Assembly (NCBI GenBank): GCA_003833135.1
Contig: QZLH01000164.1
Location: 1-35,532, forward strand
Reading direction: 5' to 3'
Origin: Oehlia diaphana
Taxonomy: Eukaryota; Glomeromycota; Glomeromycetes; Glomerales; Glomeraceae
DNA length: 35,532 bases
Position 1 is the first letter of the stretch. Every line of letters starts with the position of its first letter. Below, one piece after another: positions 9,163 through 19,828 of this stretch. The notes under the pieces are model-generated. The model was not told the origin of the DNA. It did no database searches and was given only the letters and a program-made list of their open reading frames with translations. A program made the position numbers and the translations under genes.

Positions 9163-9861
9163 ATCCTACACCATACAATTTTTTTTTGTATAATTTAAAA
9201 ATAGTTATCAATTTTAATTTTTTTCGATAAAAAATTCCTGTAACGAAAGATTTCTTTTATAGATAAAATGGTTCAATTTTAAAAATTTCTAAGTATGTAG
9301 AATAAAACAAAAATGGTAATTTATATTTTGTACTAAAAAAGGAATTAATCTGAATAAGTAAATAGGACAAACTTTTCGGAGAGATATCGCTGATGACTGT
9401 TCTCTATGTTCAATTTAATGGTGAGCTAAAATTTTTATCTATTATTTGTTATTATTTGCTAAATATACGATTTCAATAGGAATTTATTTCAATTGAAAGT
9501 TGAGCATAACGTAGGCCATAAATTGAAGTCCGATATTCTATCCAACCTAATCCCTTAAGTTTTGATACACCTTCATGTTTTAACATGATAATTCTATAAT
9601 GAAGTTAATATTAATTTATAATTAAATAAAATATAAATTAATTGACCTACGCAATTGGATATAAATTTTATAAAGCAATCCTTAGATAATAATGTTCTAA
9701 CATTCATTTTACAAATGAAATTATCATAATAATTATTTTTTAGTATAGCATAGGAAAACCAAATGAAAATTTTCATTTTTAGAAGACAATACCAACACTG
9801 ATAAACTTTAAGTCAAATACAAATTAATGTATTATTATGAGTAGACTTTACCTGTTTTTAT
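9163..9861. other. AT-rich intergenic stretch, no gene seen
   Basis: No supported frame or repeat; one 60-codon frame on the minus strand is low-complexity. Confidence 0.4.
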
Positions 9862-10026
9862 CCCTATAAAAAAGGTTTGTGCTAAATTTGTGTCAAACGG
9901 GCTAATCATACAACATTTATTCGAAATTTGTACTAAAATATAATATAAAATTCGAACAAATTCTAAACAAATATCGTATGATTAATCCATTTGGCACAAA
10001 TTTAGCACAATCTTTTTTTTATAGGG
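9862..10026. mobile_element. MITE with CCCTATAAAA ends, copy 3
   Basis: A 165-bp palindromic element. The left arm ccctataaaaaaggtttgtg and the right arm are complementary for about 40 bp, through gtgctaaatttgtg. It is flanked by tat at 9859-9861 and 10027-10029. It shares terminal sequence with the copies at 5501 and 6018 but not the interior. Confidence 0.8.
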
Positions 10027-11281
10027 TATAACTTTCTTGAAATTGAAAGTTCACTATTCAAATTTGTAAGATTTGAAACAAAATATACTTAATGATAATT
10101 AAATCTTAAACTCATTAGAACATAAACTTAAATAGAAGATAATAAATAATTTAAATATTATCTTACCTTTATACATATATTTATTAAATTCATCGAAAAT
10201 TCCAAATTCGGTAAAATCATTTTTGTTAATTTTACAAACTTGTGGTTTTGCTTTACTATACTCTTTTAATTCAATATAAGTTATGCATTTAATAAACTGT
10301 AGAAATTTGTTTCATAAATGCTATAATTATGAATTTATTGATTTCTATTAGAACTGATATCTATTAATATATTTTGAACTATTTAGTAAGTATTCTAGAT
10401 GAAATGGCTGATCCGATTGGAGAATATACAGCTCGAGGTCAGTTAAACTATTACATGACATTTCTATATTTTCAGCAGAAGTGAGGATGACAAGGAACTT
10501 CTTTTCATAGATATCTTTATTCTAACCCCAAAAAAATTATGTTCAGCTAAATCTAGAAGAGCTTGTCACAATGATTTACAATAGTAGTGGTAAATAATAC
10601 AAACTTTGTACTCATATGTAAATTTTACACCTTTATGGAATCTATCGTATAACAATAGATTCCCTGTTTGATATATTTTTCATCATAAAGTTGTTTTAGC
10701 GAAATATCAACCATAATTACAAATTTTGAATTTTGTGTTGCTAGGAAAGGCTGCTAGGAAAGGTAAAAGATTCTGATGATTCATTAAAAATTTTATCTGT
10801 AAATCGATTGGGGAAATTTCTAAGAATTATTAACCAAACTTTATCTTGTTTAAGCCTAACAACATGTATAAATTAATAAACTTATCAAATTTGAGGTTAA
10901 TACAGATTTATTTTCTAAATTTATTTATTAGTAATATTTGGATGATCAGTATAAAAAAAATAATAAGATGCATTTTGTTAATAGAACTTGGTGTGTAACA
11001 GTTGTAACAATTTTAGGCTGTTCCAATTTAATTGTTTGTTTAACGTCCAGGCCTTTTGAAAAAATTAAGGGGGAGGGGGCTTAATTTAAACAAACTAAAT
11101 AAATAAACATAGGAAAATTTGAAAATTTCAGGCAAAATTTAAAGGGATTATTTATCACTATGTTTATTAGCTTTTAAATTTTTTCAAAAATAGAGGGGGT
11201 ATTTATTAATATGTGTTTATTAAGATCTCAATTTTTTTAAAAAATAGAGGGGGTGGGGACGTTAAATAAATAATCAAGTTG
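10027..11281. other. Intergenic stretch with exon-like scraps
   Basis: A short frame near 10407 (MADPIGEYTARG) ends at a gtcagt donor-like site, and a 13-bp tandem (tgctaggaaagg, 10739-10764) is followed by a lysine-rich frame. I cannot join these into a gene. Two g-rich stretches near 11070 and 11250 (gaggggg) are unexplained. Confidence 0.3.
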
Positions 11282-12575
11282 GAACACTTATGGAGAAATC
11301 CTAATCCTCATTGTAATTTTAATCTTTGTGTTTTATTTATATCTTTTATTCTAATAAATCAATGAAAGTATTATTTAATAAATTACTTTTACATTTATCA
11401 GAGGAATCAAGAGATACTTTTAAGAACCAAGGAATTGATATTAATCATCTTATCACAGAAAAATATAAGCGTCCTTTATTTAATTATGTTAATTTCTGGA
11501 ATATTTTGAATTTAAAATATGATTTATATTAGTGGGATTGAAAGGTTCAAGTTATCAATTATAAGAAATGAGATATTAAAGTTATTCGTTAATAAAAATA
11601 TAAGCTTTATTCATCTTACTATTTTAGAAGATTCAAGTTATAAACTATAGAATATAGAATATCAATTACATCATATTTCAGGATTTGGATATTGCTTTTC
11701 AATACTTGAATCCATTCATTGTAATAATGTTATCAATGATAATATTTTGGAAGAATTAGCTAAAATATGCAAATCAATTAAGAAGTTAAGATTCGATATT
11801 ATTTGTCAAACTGTTACTTATGGAATAATTAAATTAATTGGAGCACAAAGTAGCTTGAATGATGTCAATTTCTCCCATCTTGTAAATTTAGGTCATTTAC
11901 CATTTATAAGATGTCTTGAAGAATTATTGATTAAGCATGCAGATACTATTCAATGTTTGAAAATTAATCGTATATCTATTTTGAGGCATAAGACATATTT
12001 TGTAAATTTATTAAGATTAGAAATTGTGTTTAACAGATTTCGGGACGTCTTATATGTAGAAAATTTATTATTACCCATTTTAAAAATTTTAAAAGTTCGA
12101 TTAGTTTCATCTGATATTATGACAAAAATAGTGGAAAACACAAAGGGACACCTTTCTGAAATTATCTTATTTATAATGATTATAATTATGATTATGGAAT
12201 TAAAAAAATTATACAAGCAATATATCCAAAATTGTCCAAATCTTAAATATTTTAAATTATCATATAATATTGAATTACTTATCTCAGAATTGAAAAATTT
12301 ATTAATTAATTGTAAATTTTTAAATGGATAATTCTAATATGGACGAACTACTTATATTATTAACTAAATCATCGCCAATTACTTTGTTCAAGTTTAAATT
12401 TTTTACTTGTTAATTTGAAATATATTAAATTATTTCTTGACAATAGGAAAGATAGGAACCCTATGTTATTAAAATTAAAATATAAGAGATAAGGAAATAA
12501 AGTAGCAATTAGAAGATTTAGTCCGAAGAATATAAAGTAAAAGGAGTAATTAAAAAATATTCCATTGGTTCATAG
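11282..12575 (+). pseudogene. Decayed F-box/LRR-like gene 1
   Basis: Pieces of one F-box family protein lie in order but in different frames. They are an LWRNP box (near 11288), SMKVLFNKLLLHLSEESRD and KYKRPLFNYVNFW (to 11532), a stretch around SIIRNEILKLFVN (about 11555-11590), and a 194-codon frame at 11747-12331 (EELAKICKSIKKL, NCPNLKYFKLSY). Later come NLKYIKLFLDNRKDRNPML (about 12413-12470) and the terminal KVKGVIKKYS. At least three frame changes and several stops break it. The N-terminal half of the F-box is missing. Poly-isoleucine codons (atgattataattatgatt) near 12176 mark a microsatellite-like insertion. The family normally selects substrates for SCF ubiquitin ligases. Confidence 0.75.
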
Positions 12576-13037
12576 TTAAAATAAATATTAATGAAGATTA
12601 AGATTGGAATTAAAAAAATTTTATACATTATAAATTTAAAAAGTTTTAGTAATAATATAAACAAATGTAAAGAATAACTCATAATCACTTAGTATTCTAA
12701 CAAAAAGTTCCTTGAATCAAATATATAGTAATAAAGTGTAATTGATAAAGCTCTTTTCACTTGCTCAGACAATTCTTAAGATATCTCTAAAAGATGCAAC
12801 TTGTTTTAAATCATAATAAGCGACAAAATTTACTATACTAATTTTGATTCTAAACTGTACATTCATGATTTATTCTATTCTTTAGGAGTTTTGATGAAAA
12901 AACACATTATAGTAATATAAATAATTGTTAGAAATATACTATCAAGAAGAGGATGAGCATTTAAATAACTTCATTCAAGATTATGTTGTTTTGCAAATTT
13001 CTACCTCATTTTTATTATATAGATAAAGGAATGATTA
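12576..13037. other. Spacer between two F-box remnants
   Basis: AT-rich with no supported feature. Confidence 0.4.
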
Positions 13038-13337
13038 TGCATCGCTCCATGTGTTACGGTGCAAATTTTATGAAGGAATTGTCATTCCTCTGTTAGTAAT
13101 TTCAATAAGTCAATGAAAATATTATTCAATGTAATACTTTTACATTTAACAGAAGAATCAAGAGAATCAAGGAAACCTATATTACTAAGTTTAAACAACG
13201 AAAGTTATTGTAACGAGACTATTAAGCAACAATTATTAAAAGATTTGGCCCAATATAAAAGCAAAAGAAATAAAAAATATTCCATTGATATTTCTGAGGA
13301 TTTGAATGATTTTATATTTTCTTTTATGTATAGATAG
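13038..13337 (+). pseudogene. Decayed, internally deleted F-box gene 2
   Basis: In one frame it reads CIAPCVTVQIL, a stop at 13071-13073, then RNCHSSVSNFNKSMKILFN. Alignment with the LWRN box of the family puts the stop exactly at the conserved Trp (TGG to TGA). The frame continues as LLHLTEESRES and then jumps to C-terminal-type sequence (YKSKRNKKYSIDISEDL), so the LRR-like middle of about 350 residues is deleted. NKSMK-LFN-LLHL-EESR is shared with the remnant at 11282, which suggests a local duplication. Confidence 0.7.
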
Positions 13338-13890
13338 TAGTTGTTATTTTATATTTGATAATATTCTTATTTTATAATTTATTAAATGTAATATTTGCGA
13401 TACTTGCGATATTTGTAATACTGATATTTACTATAACAACTCTCCATCCAGAGTTAAATTATTAATCATCTCGTCATAATTATCACTACTCACGAAATAA
13501 ATGATATTCCTAATTCGACATTGCTGCTTACAAAATATTTAATTTAAAGAGAACAGTATGTGTTGCGAATTGTGATGGTATTCAAAGCCTTATATAACCA
13601 ACTTTTCTTAAAATTATCATTGTTTGTTATTGAAAAATACTACTATGAAATCAATTTTTTAAATGTGTTAATAACTTATATATACGATGCTACTTACAGT
13701 ACACGTGCTAGACGATCAGAAAGGCAATTTCAGTCAAAATTATACACATAATTATTACTTCCTAATAACTTTCTAGGAATTTAAAGAAATTGTTTTGAAA
13801 TTAATAATCTTTAAATGTTTAATAATATTTAAAAATATTTGTATACAAAAAATATTTCAATACTTACATTAAATTTTAAATATAATAAAG
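13338..13890. other. Spacer between the F-box remnant and the intact F-box gene
   Basis: It contains a small imperfect tandem around 13389-13425 (tatttgcgatacttgcga) and one CACGTG. A 63-codon frame at 13560 lacks any support. Confidence 0.4.
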
Positions 13891-15378
13891 TTAATAGTTA
13901 ATTTGATCTATATTAGGTACATATTTAAAATCTTTAATTACTCCATTATTCTTATATTCATCAATCAATCTTGTATAATCCTCTCCTATGTAAATAGGAT
14001 CAATAGTAAGTATAGAAAGTGCAGGTCTACTCCTCCATTTTTTAAAGAATTCCTCCAAATTTTTTAAAGAAAATCTAAATTCATCACCAAATCTAAATTC
14101 TTTTAAATTAGTTGATGCTGATCTAACTAATACTTTTAATAATTCTTCTCCATTTTCTAAAATTTTCTCATTACTAATTTCTGTTTCAAACGTAACTACT
14201 AATAATGACTTTAAATTTTTACAAACTTTTAGTAATTCTTCAAATTCAGCGAAATGTTCCTTTGATGACAAAAAAATAATAGACAAATATTCAATTAAAG
14301 GACAATTTTTATAAATTGAACGAATAAAATTTAGAGAATTTTCAGGATAATTACACTCGATAGAATCATAAGGTCTAAATAAAATTTTTTTAAGACGTCC
14401 TCCACCATTTTCAATTATATTAGAAAATATATTTAAACTATTATATTCTATATTAAGGATTTCTAATTCATGAAAAGCCTGAATTTTCAATTGTCTTAAA
14501 TTTTCTAGAGTAAAATAAAGAAAATCTTCAATTATTAATGTTTTTAATTTATAGAATTTTGAAAGTATCCCTTGTAATAATGTGTGTCCAATATCATCTA
14601 CATACTTGATGAATATTCTTAAATAATCGAGACTGTATGCCTTCTTTTCTAGAGCAAGAAGAATTTCTTCATAAGGATCTTCATCAAGATAATCATCATA
14701 AAGATCATCTACCCATTCAAAATGCTTTAAATTTTTCTGAACTTCAATCAATTTAGCAATTCCATTATTAGGTCGTGTTTCTATATTATCAATGATAAAT
14801 CTTTGTATATATTGACAGAATTGTGATAGTCCATAAAAGTATGAAGAATCAATAGATGTATCACATCTTAATTCACAGAGTGATTCAAGGCGAACTTTAG
14901 ATTCCGGAAAATAAAATATTTGATGTTTAATTGATCTCATATCTAAATACTTCAATTCTGGACATTTTTTCATAAAAAGATAGTAAAACTCTTGCTGTAT
15001 AAAAAATTGATTATAAGTTAAAGATGATCCAATAGAAATTATACTATTTATAGTGTTTACATTGATACTTCTGCAAAATGATAAATAATCAAATAAGAGT
15101 GATTTGTCTAAAACTGGAGGTAATTGAATTCTTTGTTCAGTTACGAATTTTTTAATATTATCAAATACATAGTGAGAAATAATGATATATAGATAACTTT
15201 TTTTTCTATAATTAATACCACTATAGGACCAGGGGTTCCTCCATAAAACTGGAACTGCAACTTCACACCAAAGTCTATTAACCATTAGACATGAAAAGAG
15301 GGATTTTGAATCATCTTGTAATTCTTCAAATATTAGCAAAAGAACATCTTTATTAAGAAAGGACATTTTTTTATTCAA
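13891..15378 (-). CDS. F-box/LRR-like protein, 495 aa, intact
   Basis: A single uninterrupted exon encodes 495 residues. An F-box lies at about 5-50 (LNKDVLLLIFEEL, CLMVNRLWCEVAVPVLWRNPW). Irregular leucine-rich segments follow, among them CPELKYLDMR (about 135), LKHFEWV (about 218), YKLKTLIIEDF (about 283), ELEILNIEYNSL (about 310), CPLIEYLSII (about 356) and CKNLKSLLVV (about 384). The family acts as the substrate-recognition subunit of SCF ubiquitin ligases: the F-box binds Skp1 and the repeats bind the target. Met5 (MSFLNKDV) is the family-typical start; the upstream Met1 adds four residues. An A-rich taaa microsatellite precedes the ATG. Two decayed relatives lie on the opposite strand just to the left, so this is the surviving member of a local cluster. 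Confidence 0.9.
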   Translation of the reverse strand: MNKKMSFLNKDVLLLIFEELQDDSKSLFSCLMVNRLWCEVAVPVLWRNPWSYSGINYRKKSYLYIIISHYVFDNIKKFVTEQRIQLPPVLDKSLLFDYLSFCRSINVNTINSIISIGSSLTYNQFFIQQEFYYLFMKKCPELKYLDMRSIKHQIFYFPESKVRLESLCELRCDTSIDSSYFYGLSQFCQYIQRFIIDNIETRPNNGIAKLIEVQKNLKHFEWVDDLYDDYLDEDPYEEILLALEKKAYSLDYLRIFIKYVDDIGHTLLQGILSKFYKLKTLIIEDFLYFTLENLRQLKIQAFHELEILNIEYNSLNIFSNIIENGGGRLKKILFRPYDSIECNYPENSLNFIRSIYKNCPLIEYLSIIFLSSKEHFAEFEELLKVCKNLKSLLVVTFETEISNEKILENGEELLKVLVRSASTNLKEFRFGDEFRFSLKNLEEFFKKWRSRPALSILTIDPIYIGEDYTRLIDEYKNNGVIKDFKYVPNIDQINY

Positions 15379-15605
15379 AAAAAAAATAAATAAATAAATA
15401 AATAAAGCGCTATAAGTTGTAAAAGATTTTTTAAATATCTAAAAAAAAAAAAAAATTCCATTTATGCAATAAAATACCGGAATTGAATTCCGTCAATTTG
15501 TCCAAATTGGGTTATTCTGTGTACCATAGGGCATAGGATTATCACATACATTATGTCATTTTGATCAATGATTTACAACATTAATAATAAACATATATTA
15601 TTACG

Positions 15606-15755
15606 ATAATGGTGTAGTTAGCCGAAAAACGAAGCCGAATTCCTGATTGCCGATCATCCGGACCCGGTTTAATCGCAGAAAACCCTCTGGAATTCCACGA
15701 CGATCTACGCCTGACACGTTATGGCCAATTATTTTTCGGCTAACTATACCATTAT
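15606..15755. mobile_element. Short palindromic TIR element
   Basis: Left arm aatggtgtagttagccgaaa (15608 onward, 22 bp) and right arm 15732-15753 are complementary with one mismatch (ttttcggctaactataccat). The stem extends two more bases each way and TA flanks it on both sides. The total is about 150 bp with no coding capacity. The interior is G+C rich (atccggacccgg). Confidence 0.7.
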
Positions 15756-15854
15756 AATATTAATATTAAATATTACGCCCAAATGTCTGGTATTAAGATT
15801 TTATTGTTATACATCGTCATGTGCCGAATGGATTATCACCTTGCGTAATTATTT

Positions 15855-15925
15855 CGGCACTTCGTGCCGTTGTATTTGCAATAAGCAATGTGATTGGTGG
15901 GATTTACTGAGCGCAGCTCAGCAAA
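15855..15925. repeat. Pair of GC-rich perfect hairpins with 3-base loops
   Basis: CGGCAC-TTC-GTGCCG at 15855-15869 and CTGAGC-GCA-GCTCAG at 15907-15921 are perfect. The second is extended outward by TTT/AAA after one mismatch. The surrounding 15770-16090 has no credible gene although two overlapping frames are open. Confidence 0.7.
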
Positions 15926-16200
15926 TTTCACTGATCATATTCTTATTACAAAAACATGTAAGGCACGACAGTGCTGCAGTTACGAGGTCACGTTGTGCCG
16001 AGTAACTGTTTTGTCAGGCTTACGTAATAGGTATTTATTATACAACTTAGTAACTGGTTGTACTAACATAAATCACCAATTAGTAAATGCCTGATAAGTA
16101 TTAATTATTTACTAATCTAGTAGTATATAAATAGGTTATCATCCGACCCATTTACATGCTAAACTAGATCAGTAAATAACTTTTTTATCATCCTAGATAT

Positions 16201-16255
16201 ACTAATTGGTCCGCCAGTTTATAACTGGCGGAAAAAATCCTAAATACCAATTAGT
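16201..16255. repeat. Double-stem cruciform sequence
   Basis: Outer arms ACTAATTGGT (16201-16210) and ACCAATTAGT (16246-16255) enclose CCGCCAGTT-tat-AACTGGCGG (16211-16231). All pairs are perfect, and a 14-base one-sided bulge separates the two right arms. The outer and inner left words together recur at 19371-19387 (actaattggtcgccagt). Confidence 0.75.
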
Positions 16256-17138
16256 AGCCAGGTGATAAATAGTTTTATTTACCGTTATCTCATTATCTCA
16301 TATTCCCGAGGTCGAGGTGGAGTTAACATCACGTCATACAAGTTATTTTTAAATATTTTAATATTTTGAATAATAAGGATATCTACGATGACTCGCGCAA
16401 AGCAGAATGTACAAAAATTGTGATGTGGTCAAATTAAATTTTATAATATGGACATCTGATTTTAATAAAATTAGATCACGGTTCTCCATGAAATAACTAT
16501 TACAGTACTTATTTCTCTTTTATTTTTTTGTTTAAAATGTTTTTTAACCATTGAAAAAATAGTTAAATATACAAATTATTAAAAAAAAAAAATATGTATT
16601 ATAATTTTTGATCCAACTCGACCTGGTGATAAAGAAATTGGTGTTACAAAAAAAAAAGATAGTGGTAAACCATTACCTATGTAAGCGTGCGTCCCCTTAA
16701 ATTATGTATAGACAGATAAACTTTAGCTTATCAAATATTTTTTTAAAAGTAACATGATAGTAATGGAATTATTTTTAGATTTTCATTACTATTTTCAAGA
16801 TAATTAAAAGATTATGGAAAAGAAATTCAATGGAATTTTAGATAATCAAAATTTCAATTGTGTAATTGACGTACAGTCACTACCACGTGTATTAAATATA
16901 AACTCGACATCCACACTGTAAGGCCGGAATTCCCTAGTGAATTTATTGAATGTGGAGTGCAGTATTATATTAATTTAGATACTTAGAAGTTTTATTTTAA
17001 TTTATTTATTTACTGCGTCCGCAAAGACATTAAACTATTTAAGATTTTTAGAAGTTAATTTTGAGGAACCAATAGCGTTCGTAATGGCGTTAAACATCTT
17101 TTATTATAGGGTTGATTATTTGTTTGTTTAGTAGAAAA
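16256..17138. other. Intergenic stretch with one exon-like fragment
   Basis: Mostly AT-rich. At 16607-16680 a frame reads FDPTRPGDKEIGV and continues to KPLPM, where a good donor (gtaagc) begins. I cannot find partner exons. CACGTG occurs at 16884. Confidence 0.3.
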
Positions 17139-17693
17139 TGTAACATTCAGAATACGATTCATGGTGGAATCGTAGATCATTTTATATTATGACAATTTTG
17201 GGATTACAAAGGATAAAAGAAATGTGGATTGATGAAAGATCACGTTAAGGATTATAACAGAGATTGAAATATAAGATTTTGAAGTATAAATTTTCAATGA
17301 CATAAAGACTTAGGGAAAATATTGGAAATATTTAAAAATTTTACATTTTAATATTAATTTTCGATTCTTTTTGCACTTTTCTTATGATGAAAAGATTGTC
17401 AAATTAATTGTTCTAATTAATGGATATCAGGAATAACGGTAATATGATTGTCGCAGTTTGATTTTTGGGAATTAAAAATATATATATATTTTGTCAGTGA
17501 ATATAGCATTTTGTTATGGTTTTGGTATTTAATAACAAACATTTAACTTAGTCATATATTATTTTACTATAACAAGCGAGAACTCGGGATTGTAAATTAA
17601 TTTGTGTATTTTGAAATTATTAATAAAGGAATTATTATTATTTTGTGTACCTAGTGGTGGCAACGTGATTTATCACGGGCATTAGTCGTTACA
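17139..17693. mobile_element. Possible solo LTR, 555 bp
   Basis: It begins TGTAAC and ends GTTACA, the TG...CA ends with a 6-bp inverted repeat expected of an LTR. A polyadenylation-like aataaa lies near the 3' end (about 17622). There is no clear target duplication (gaaaa against acact), primer-binding site or polypurine tract. The inverted ends could be chance. CGTGAT-tt-ATCACG near 17664-17677 is a perfect hairpin. Confidence 0.3.
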
Positions 17694-18124
17694 ACACTTA
17701 TATTGATCACCGATTTTGAAATATTTACATATAATTTAAACCAATTTTTATAAACTTATTTATTAAAAGGGAAGGAAAGGTGCATACCTGATTTACTAAT
17801 TTCCTTTCAGGTGGTTATTAGTATTACACTCGATATTTTCCTACTAAATAAAACATTACACGGCTCGTATATGTACAGTAGGTGCATCATATTCATTCGG
17901 TTTTTATTTTTATTTTTATTTTATTTCCAAGATATTTCAGTTCGTTCTAAACAGGCCTCTTTGTACTAATTAAATTTGGGAATAATTATATTGATTTAAT
18001 TTTGGTATGATTTAATAACGTGGAGTATTAGATTTGCTAATCCTTCAAAGTTAAATTTGAATTTTGCTGATATAAATATAACCACAGTTCCTTCTAATTC
18101 CATTATATAAACAATTCATCGATC

Positions 18125-18630
18125 ATGAAATATATCGTATTTATTATTGTATTTCTTAATAAGTTCTCCAAAACCTTTGCTTGGGGATATAAATATAATT
18201 GTTACGGGTAAGCCATCTAAAAACGAATTTACTTCTGCACAAGAAAGCGTGATTTTAATAAATCATCTAAATTATTTTACTTTATGCTATTTTTATCGTA
18301 ATAAAAAGATCTTAGCATTATAGACGTTAAATTTACACAAAATAATCAGGTCACAGTATTAAACCGTACATGGTCCACAAAGAATTTCAAATCCTGGTCA
18401 TTACCCTTTTTGTTTGCAACAGGAACCAATGATCCTTGGTAATTATACTTGCTACGATTATGGGAGACCGTACATGGGTAAATGTGTACTCTGAGGATAA
18501 TACTGTAGATTCAAATGATTGTGTATATGAGCCACACCCAGATTGTGACAAAGCTTATCAAGCTGTTATCCTAATAGAAAAATCAAGTATTCTATTTAAT
18601 ATAATTCGTAACATTTTGATTTTTAACTAG
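18125..18630 (+). pseudogene. Broken or unresolved secreted-protein gene
   Basis: The ATG at 18125 opens a signal peptide (MKYIVFIIVFLNKFSKTFA) followed by WGYKYNCY and a good donor (gtaagc at 18208). One in-phase joining uses the acceptor at 18315 and gives a 69-residue protein ending at 18442. The best-looking acceptor (ttgtttgcaacag, 18422) would instead meet an early stop in that phase. Two further coding-like pieces follow in different frames: GNYTCYDYG at about 18438-18465, then DRTWVNVYSEDN and the Cys-containing NDCVYEPHPDCDK up to about 18590. The simplest reading is a secreted Cys-containing protein gene with one or two frameshifts. An unusual splice pattern is not excluded. Upstream TATA-like words lie at about 18070 and 18100. 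Confidence 0.4.
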
Positions 18631-19745
18631 GAATTTATTTAATAAATTTATAATATCATGCTTTTAATTGCAATTACTGAATTATAATTTCAGATTTTCA
18701 GTTTGTATATTTCGTTATTAAAAATTAAATTACTAAATTGTGAAATAATTACATCAGTCGCAATACGTCTATGGCTTTTACCTTATAAAGGTCTCGGGTT
18801 CATTAAGAAGGAGTATTTATTGTTCTTATGAAAGTGGTTTCCAGCTTGATCCGGTTCAAAATGGCTGAACTAATCAGCTAGTTCCCTTAAACCTTTTATT
18901 TTAAATTTATTATTTTCAATATTTTATTTTATTTAATGTATTTACTATTTTAAATTATTTTCATGACCAATTAAATATTATATTTGTAAAAGAACACTAA
19001 GGATTTATATCGACACCAAATGATTATTAGATAGCATTTTATTTTGGAACCTGCAAAAGATAACGAAAGCTAATAATATAAAAAAATTTGAAAATTCATA
19101 TTTAAAATCACCACAAAGTCATCAAAATATTAATATGATGTTCATCTTTTTTAAAAATAAGAGATTTAAAAACTTCACTTTAAACCTGCCGCCAATCCAG
19201 TGAAATCAGCATGCTAATAAAACATTCATTTTTTTTAAAAAAAAGAGTATAAACATAACATCATGTATCTTTAAAGATTTGCTTTGATCGATGTTACGAA
19301 AGTTTAACATGTTTAACATGATTGACATATCAAACATATCAATCATATTAAATATATTTATCTCATGTTTACTAATTGGTCGCCAGTGATTTTTTTGATA
19401 ATATATTCATGCCGGTAATTTTTCTGATGATATTTTTCATGCTCACGTGTTTTTATAGTTTATTTATACCTTTCCCACTCTTTTCCATCACTGGACGTTA
19501 GTCTCCATAATTTTTACTATACCCACCTATTTAAGATAATATATATACATATATATTCCCTAGTTTGTAAAATGTTTTTTTGTATCCACAAAAAAAAAGA
19601 AATTTTCAAAAAAAAACCAATTTTTTAGAAAATAAAAACATTTTATTTATAAATTTTTTTCAAAGACGGATTTCCGATATTTTTCTTTATTTATCACGTG
19701 AGAATAAAATATGAGAACAATATACCCATGCATAAACTATATTGA
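18631..19745. other. Intergenic stretch, no gene seen
   Basis: It holds a purine/pyrimidine-balanced segment at 18741-18900 of unknown nature (not a tRNA by box inspection), a near-palindrome around 19321-19345 (attgacatat, catatcaat), the actaattggtcgccagt word at 19371 and two CACGTG sites. Confidence 0.35.
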
Positions 19746-19828
19746 GTTATTTCACGTGTCGCATAAATATCATGATTTTCACGGCGCAGCCGTGAAAATC
19801 ATTGACTCCCGTGAAATACTGAAATAAC
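19746..19828. repeat. Nested inverted repeat with perfect 14-bp hairpin
   Basis: The centre is ATGATTTTCACGGC (19772-19785), loop GCA, and its exact complement (19789-19802). The outer arms gttatttca (19746-19754) and tgaaataac (19820-19828) are also complementary. A CACGTG overlaps the left outer arm. It may be a very small MITE or a transcription-linked hairpin. Confidence 0.75.

Noticed and set aside
8657..9170. 8-bp target duplication for the TAGGGATG element
   Set aside because: ctaatgac and atcctaca do not match under any small shift of the ends.
10407..10800. Possible two-exon gene (MADPIGEYTARG and a Lys/Arg tail)
   Set aside because: The joined product would be about 22 residues with no upstream exon, too weak to call.
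15721..16094. Two overlapping plus-strand frames with several Cys
   Set aside because: They run through a TIR arm and two perfect hairpins, with no intron or start context; more likely repeat DNA.
18741..18900. Possible tRNA-like or SINE head (ggttcaaaatgg)
   Set aside because: The B-box does not match the consensus, no A-box lies at the right distance and no cloverleaf forms.
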